Positions 36,481 through 38,529 of a stretch of 38,529 nucleotides of DNA are shown here, in pieces; position 1 is the first letter of the stretch; each line of letters begins with the position of its first letter. The DNA lies in assembly GCA_937958475.1 (NCBI GenBank), contig CALFXR010000233.1:1-38529 (forward strand), read 5' to 3'. Below the pieces are notes generated by a model, which saw nothing but the letters and a program-made list of their open reading frames with translations, was not told the DNA's origin and did not search any database. Source of the stretch: an uncultured Mesorhizobium sp. (GTDB lineage: Bacteria > Pseudomonadota > Alphaproteobacteria > Rhizobiales > Rhizobiaceae). The position numbers were made by a program, and so were the translations under genes.

Positions 36481-38395
36481 ACTTTGCCCCGGTCGACATC
36501 ACACCGTTCTTAGCTCCCCCCTTCTCCGTACATCATCGGTGCCGCACGTCTCGCTGGTAAGCACGCGAGCGAATGCGCGCCAAGGAAGGGAACGGAAAAT
36601 GATTACGTTCACTACCGCTTCGAATGCGATACACCGATCACACAAGAAAGCCCGAAAATTCGGCCGCTTAAGTAGGGGATGAACGTCACGTGATTGTAGC
36701 AATTCTCCGCAGCGAAGCTCTAATTTCGTAACCTCCATATGGACGGTTGGCGACTGAATCGCATAGGTCGCAAACACGAGGGCCGATACTAGCAATGCCG
36801 AAGCGACCTCTTACTTCCGATGAACTTGGCGAGCACGGCGACGCCATCTTTAGAACATTGTGCACAAAATCCGGCCTCGTCGCCAATAAATCTGAACGGG
36901 ACAGAACGGGATGGGACTACAGAATCGAATTTCCTAACTCCAGACTGAGTACTTCAGTTCACGCTGATAAAAGAGACATTCCACTTCCATTTAATGTCCA
37001 AGTTAAAACTATGTGGTGGGACAACAATGGCTTTAAAGCTCCGCTCGTTGCCGCAGAACGACTGGCGAAATCCCTTGACCCATCATTTATCGTGGTTGTA
37101 CGAGTACAAGAAAATATTGATAATTATGAAGTTTTCATAATTCACATGGCGGGACGGCCGCTTGAAAAAGTACTAAAGAAATTAGTTGAGATAAGCACTA
37201 AAGGCGAAGCCGTAAGTAATAATACTAAATTATCATTTACGAGGGACGATACATGGCGTCAAATTACCTCCGGTGAACAAATTGATATAGTTGTAGAAAA
37301 TGAGATAGGATTATATTGTCAGAAGGCAAGTTACTATGCGACAAAAGAACAGGATATTCAGAAGTCTGGCTACGGTGAGTCGCCGATTGCATTTCAGCTA
37401 AGCGTAAGCGCCCACAGCGGCGAGGAACTGATCGAGGGGTTCTTAGGACTTCGACCGCTTACATTCGTCGGACTGACGGGTAAAGAAGAACGATTCGGTT
37501 TTGAGAGATCAATTTCACTTCCATCTGAATTATCTACACATGGCACCGTACACATCAACCCGCTTAGTGGTCGCCCATGCAATATATACTTTAAGCGCGG
37601 TCGATACAGCCTCCCGATTATAAGAAGCGGGACGGCCTATGTGCCAGCAATTAAGATTGAGAATAGTTCACAACATATCCTTCTAAAATCGGAACCGTTC
37701 GAGATTCACTTACGTCATCCAAACTCAATTACACTACGAGTCAGTAATCTGATTAAGTCTCAGCGTGATGTAAGAAGCTGGATTGAAATATTCAGAGCCA
37801 TGGAGAAAATGTGCTACAATGATTTTTGTCTCGAATTATTTCTGGATGACGGGACAAAGGTATATGGGGCTATAGCGAAAAAGCCGCTATTCCCAAGAGA
37901 GGCAGCAGACCAATATAACAAGGCGATAACTTCACTAAGGTTAGCGGGTACATTTCTTAATCGGGTCGGACTTCAAGACAACAAATTTGGTATTTACGAT
38001 ATTGCCAACTCTTTTTATTTGATTGATTCCTGCACAAAAATTATTGATGATATCGGAACAACATTCACAATAGGAATCGATAGAATAACAGCTGAGATTG
38101 AATCTGCAATCGGGGTCAGAAAGCTTGGTGTGATAGTCGACAGATTACGTATCGGATCATATTGGTGTATTTTTGGTGCGATAGCCATGATGGAAATTCA
38201 ACAGGATGAAAAAGGAACATACTTGGTCGGTGAAGTAGATAGGTGTGGAGCACTAGAGCGTGGAACCGATGTGGATGTTAAAGCGTTTGCCAACACTTTG
38301 TCTAGGGACATCTCGGCATCATTTCAGGTTATAGGAGATGGATCAGGAACGTTACTTCAGGCGAACCACTCGATATAGGGACTGCTGATATCGTG
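36480..38395. other. AT-rich inserted segment
   Basis: Base composition drops from about two-thirds GC to well below half GC by eye, with runs like AATAATACTAAATTATCATT; codons such as ATA, TTA and AGA, rare elsewhere in the window, are frequent. Normal GC-rich coding resumes at 38396. The segment contains one large gene plus a ~300-bp leader. No integrase, transposase or tRNA is visible, so the means of entry is not shown. The left border adjoins the repeat island. Confidence 0.75.
36795..38378 (+). CDS. DUF4365/PD-(D/E)xK nuclease-like protein of unknown function
   Basis: A 527-residue protein. Residues 1-130 resemble DUF4365-type restriction-endonuclease folds: Glu13 in ELGEHGDAIFR, Asp41 in TGWDYRIEF and Gln69-Val-Lys71 in FNVQVKTMWW, then the strand FIVVVRVQ and YEVFIIHMAG. 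The E-D-QxK order is the PD-(D/E)xK active-site pattern. Residues ~150-527 hold no motif I know (segments GLYCQKASYYATKEQDIQKS, LGLRPLTFVGLTGKEERFGF, DSCTKIIDDIGTTFTIGIDR). No membrane spans or signal peptide. The ATG at 36795 is preferred; a TTG at 36747 is also open. AT-rich codon use points to recent transfer. A solo defence nuclease is plausible but unproven. Confidence 0.8.
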   Translation: MPKRPLTSDELGEHGDAIFRTLCTKSGLVANKSERDRTGWDYRIEFPNSRLSTSVHADKRDIPLPFNVQVKTMWWDNNGFKAPLVAAERLAKSLDPSFIVVVRVQENIDNYEVFIIHMAGRPLEKVLKKLVEISTKGEAVSNNTKLSFTRDDTWRQITSGEQIDIVVENEIGLYCQKASYYATKEQDIQKSGYGESPIAFQLSVSAHSGEELIEGFLGLRPLTFVGLTGKEERFGFERSISLPSELSTHGTVHINPLSGRPCNIYFKRGRYSLPIIRSGTAYVPAIKIENSSQHILLKSEPFEIHLRHPNSITLRVSNLIKSQRDVRSWIEIFRAMEKMCYNDFCLELFLDDGTKVYGAIAKKPLFPREAADQYNKAITSLRLAGTFLNRVGLQDNKFGIYDIANSFYLIDSCTKIIDDIGTTFTIGIDRITAEIESAIGVRKLGVIVDRLRIGSYWCIFGAIAMMEIQQDEKGTYLVGEVDRCGALERGTDVDVKAFANTLSRDISASFQVIGDGSGTLLQANHSI

Positions 38396-38529
38396 TCAGA
38401 GGTCATTGGGCATGGAGTGGCTCCCCACCCACGCCCTCACCGCCTCCGCCACCTCCCCCGGCTTCTCGTGCAGGATCCAGTGGCCGGCGTCCTTCACCCG
38501 CACCACCGTCAGGTCCGGCGCATAGCGCT
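38396..38529 (-). CDS. Alpha/beta hydrolase, C-terminal end (partial)
   Basis: The minus-strand frame enters from the right edge and ends at TGA 38396-38398. Its translation includes LTVVRVKDAGHWILHEKPGE and VAEAVRAWVGSH, the usual C-terminal block of alpha/beta hydrolases with the catalytic His in AGHW. The last few residues (SMPNDL) could have been altered by the adjacent insert. Partner residues lie beyond the window. Confidence 0.85.
   Translation of the reverse strand, partial: RYAPDLTVVRVKDAGHWILHEKPGEVAEAVRAWVGSHSMPNDL

Noticed and set aside
36499..36795. Minus-strand 98-codon frame in the leader of the AT-rich gene
   Set aside because: It begins with a possible signal-like MLVSALVFA but has no family resemblance, no ribosome binding site and runs into the repeat island; composition fits non-coding leader.

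Overview
The window is chromosomal DNA of a GC-rich alphaproteobacterium, most likely a member of the Hyphomicrobiales (Rhizobiales) near Mesorhizobium and the Phyllobacteriaceae. The basis is protein similarity recalled by eye: purC-purS-purQ-purL followed by bolA and a CGFS glutaredoxin, an alphaproteobacterial F1-ATPase zeta inhibitor, rpsD-glutaminase-ttcA-inositol phosphatase order, and Rhizobiales-type GC-rich palindromic repeats. No database search was run.

Layout. 1-1804: end of an unknown gene, a DUF1330 gene and a secreted alpha/beta hydrolase whose N-terminal coding region is full of palindromic repeats. 1897-7498 (minus strand): a molybdenum-hydroxylase maturation cluster (flavin reductase, MoxR/CoxD-type ATPase, CoxE-type VWA protein, two XdhC-family halves, and a molybdopterin-binding/cytidylyltransferase fusion) without the hydroxylase subunits. 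7677-10272: an orphan periplasmic binding protein, a P1/DmpA-type peptidase and a small membrane protein. 10328-11656: purB. 11790-13393: a flavocytochrome reductase behind an FNR/FixK-type box. 13432-14137: a Phd/PIN toxin-antitoxin pair with its operator. 14149-17657: VOC protein, RBBP9-like hydrolase, PPK2 polyphosphate kinase, HpcH/HpaI aldolase. 17782-23171: zeta inhibitor and the pur genes, with two extra small genes coupled to purQ. 23183-24158: bolA, a very basic small protein, grxD. 24278-30343: MFS transporter, Tat-anchored dipeptidase, IMPase, ttcA, glutaminase and rpsD. 30674-34921: small proteins, a Crp/Fnr regulator, murI, a SpoU methyltransferase and a RibD-C/DHFR-like protein. 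35026-35846: ArsR plus SRPBCC pair, divergent from the DHFR-like gene and sharing a two-operator region. 35847-36480: repeat island. 36480-38395: an AT-rich insert carrying one large gene. 38396-38529: end of an alpha/beta hydrolase gene in normal GC-rich DNA.

Most of the window is ordinary housekeeping or accessory metabolism. The best candidate for something new is the AT-rich insert: a single 527-residue protein whose N-terminus has the E...D...QxK pattern of DUF4365/PD-(D/E)xK nucleases followed by about 380 residues I cannot assign. Other points of note are a ~143-bp MITE-like element in two copies (one inside a coding sequence), a perfect 18-bp palindrome upstream of an unknown small gene, the paired operators of the ArsR gene, and the small genes wedged into the purine cluster.
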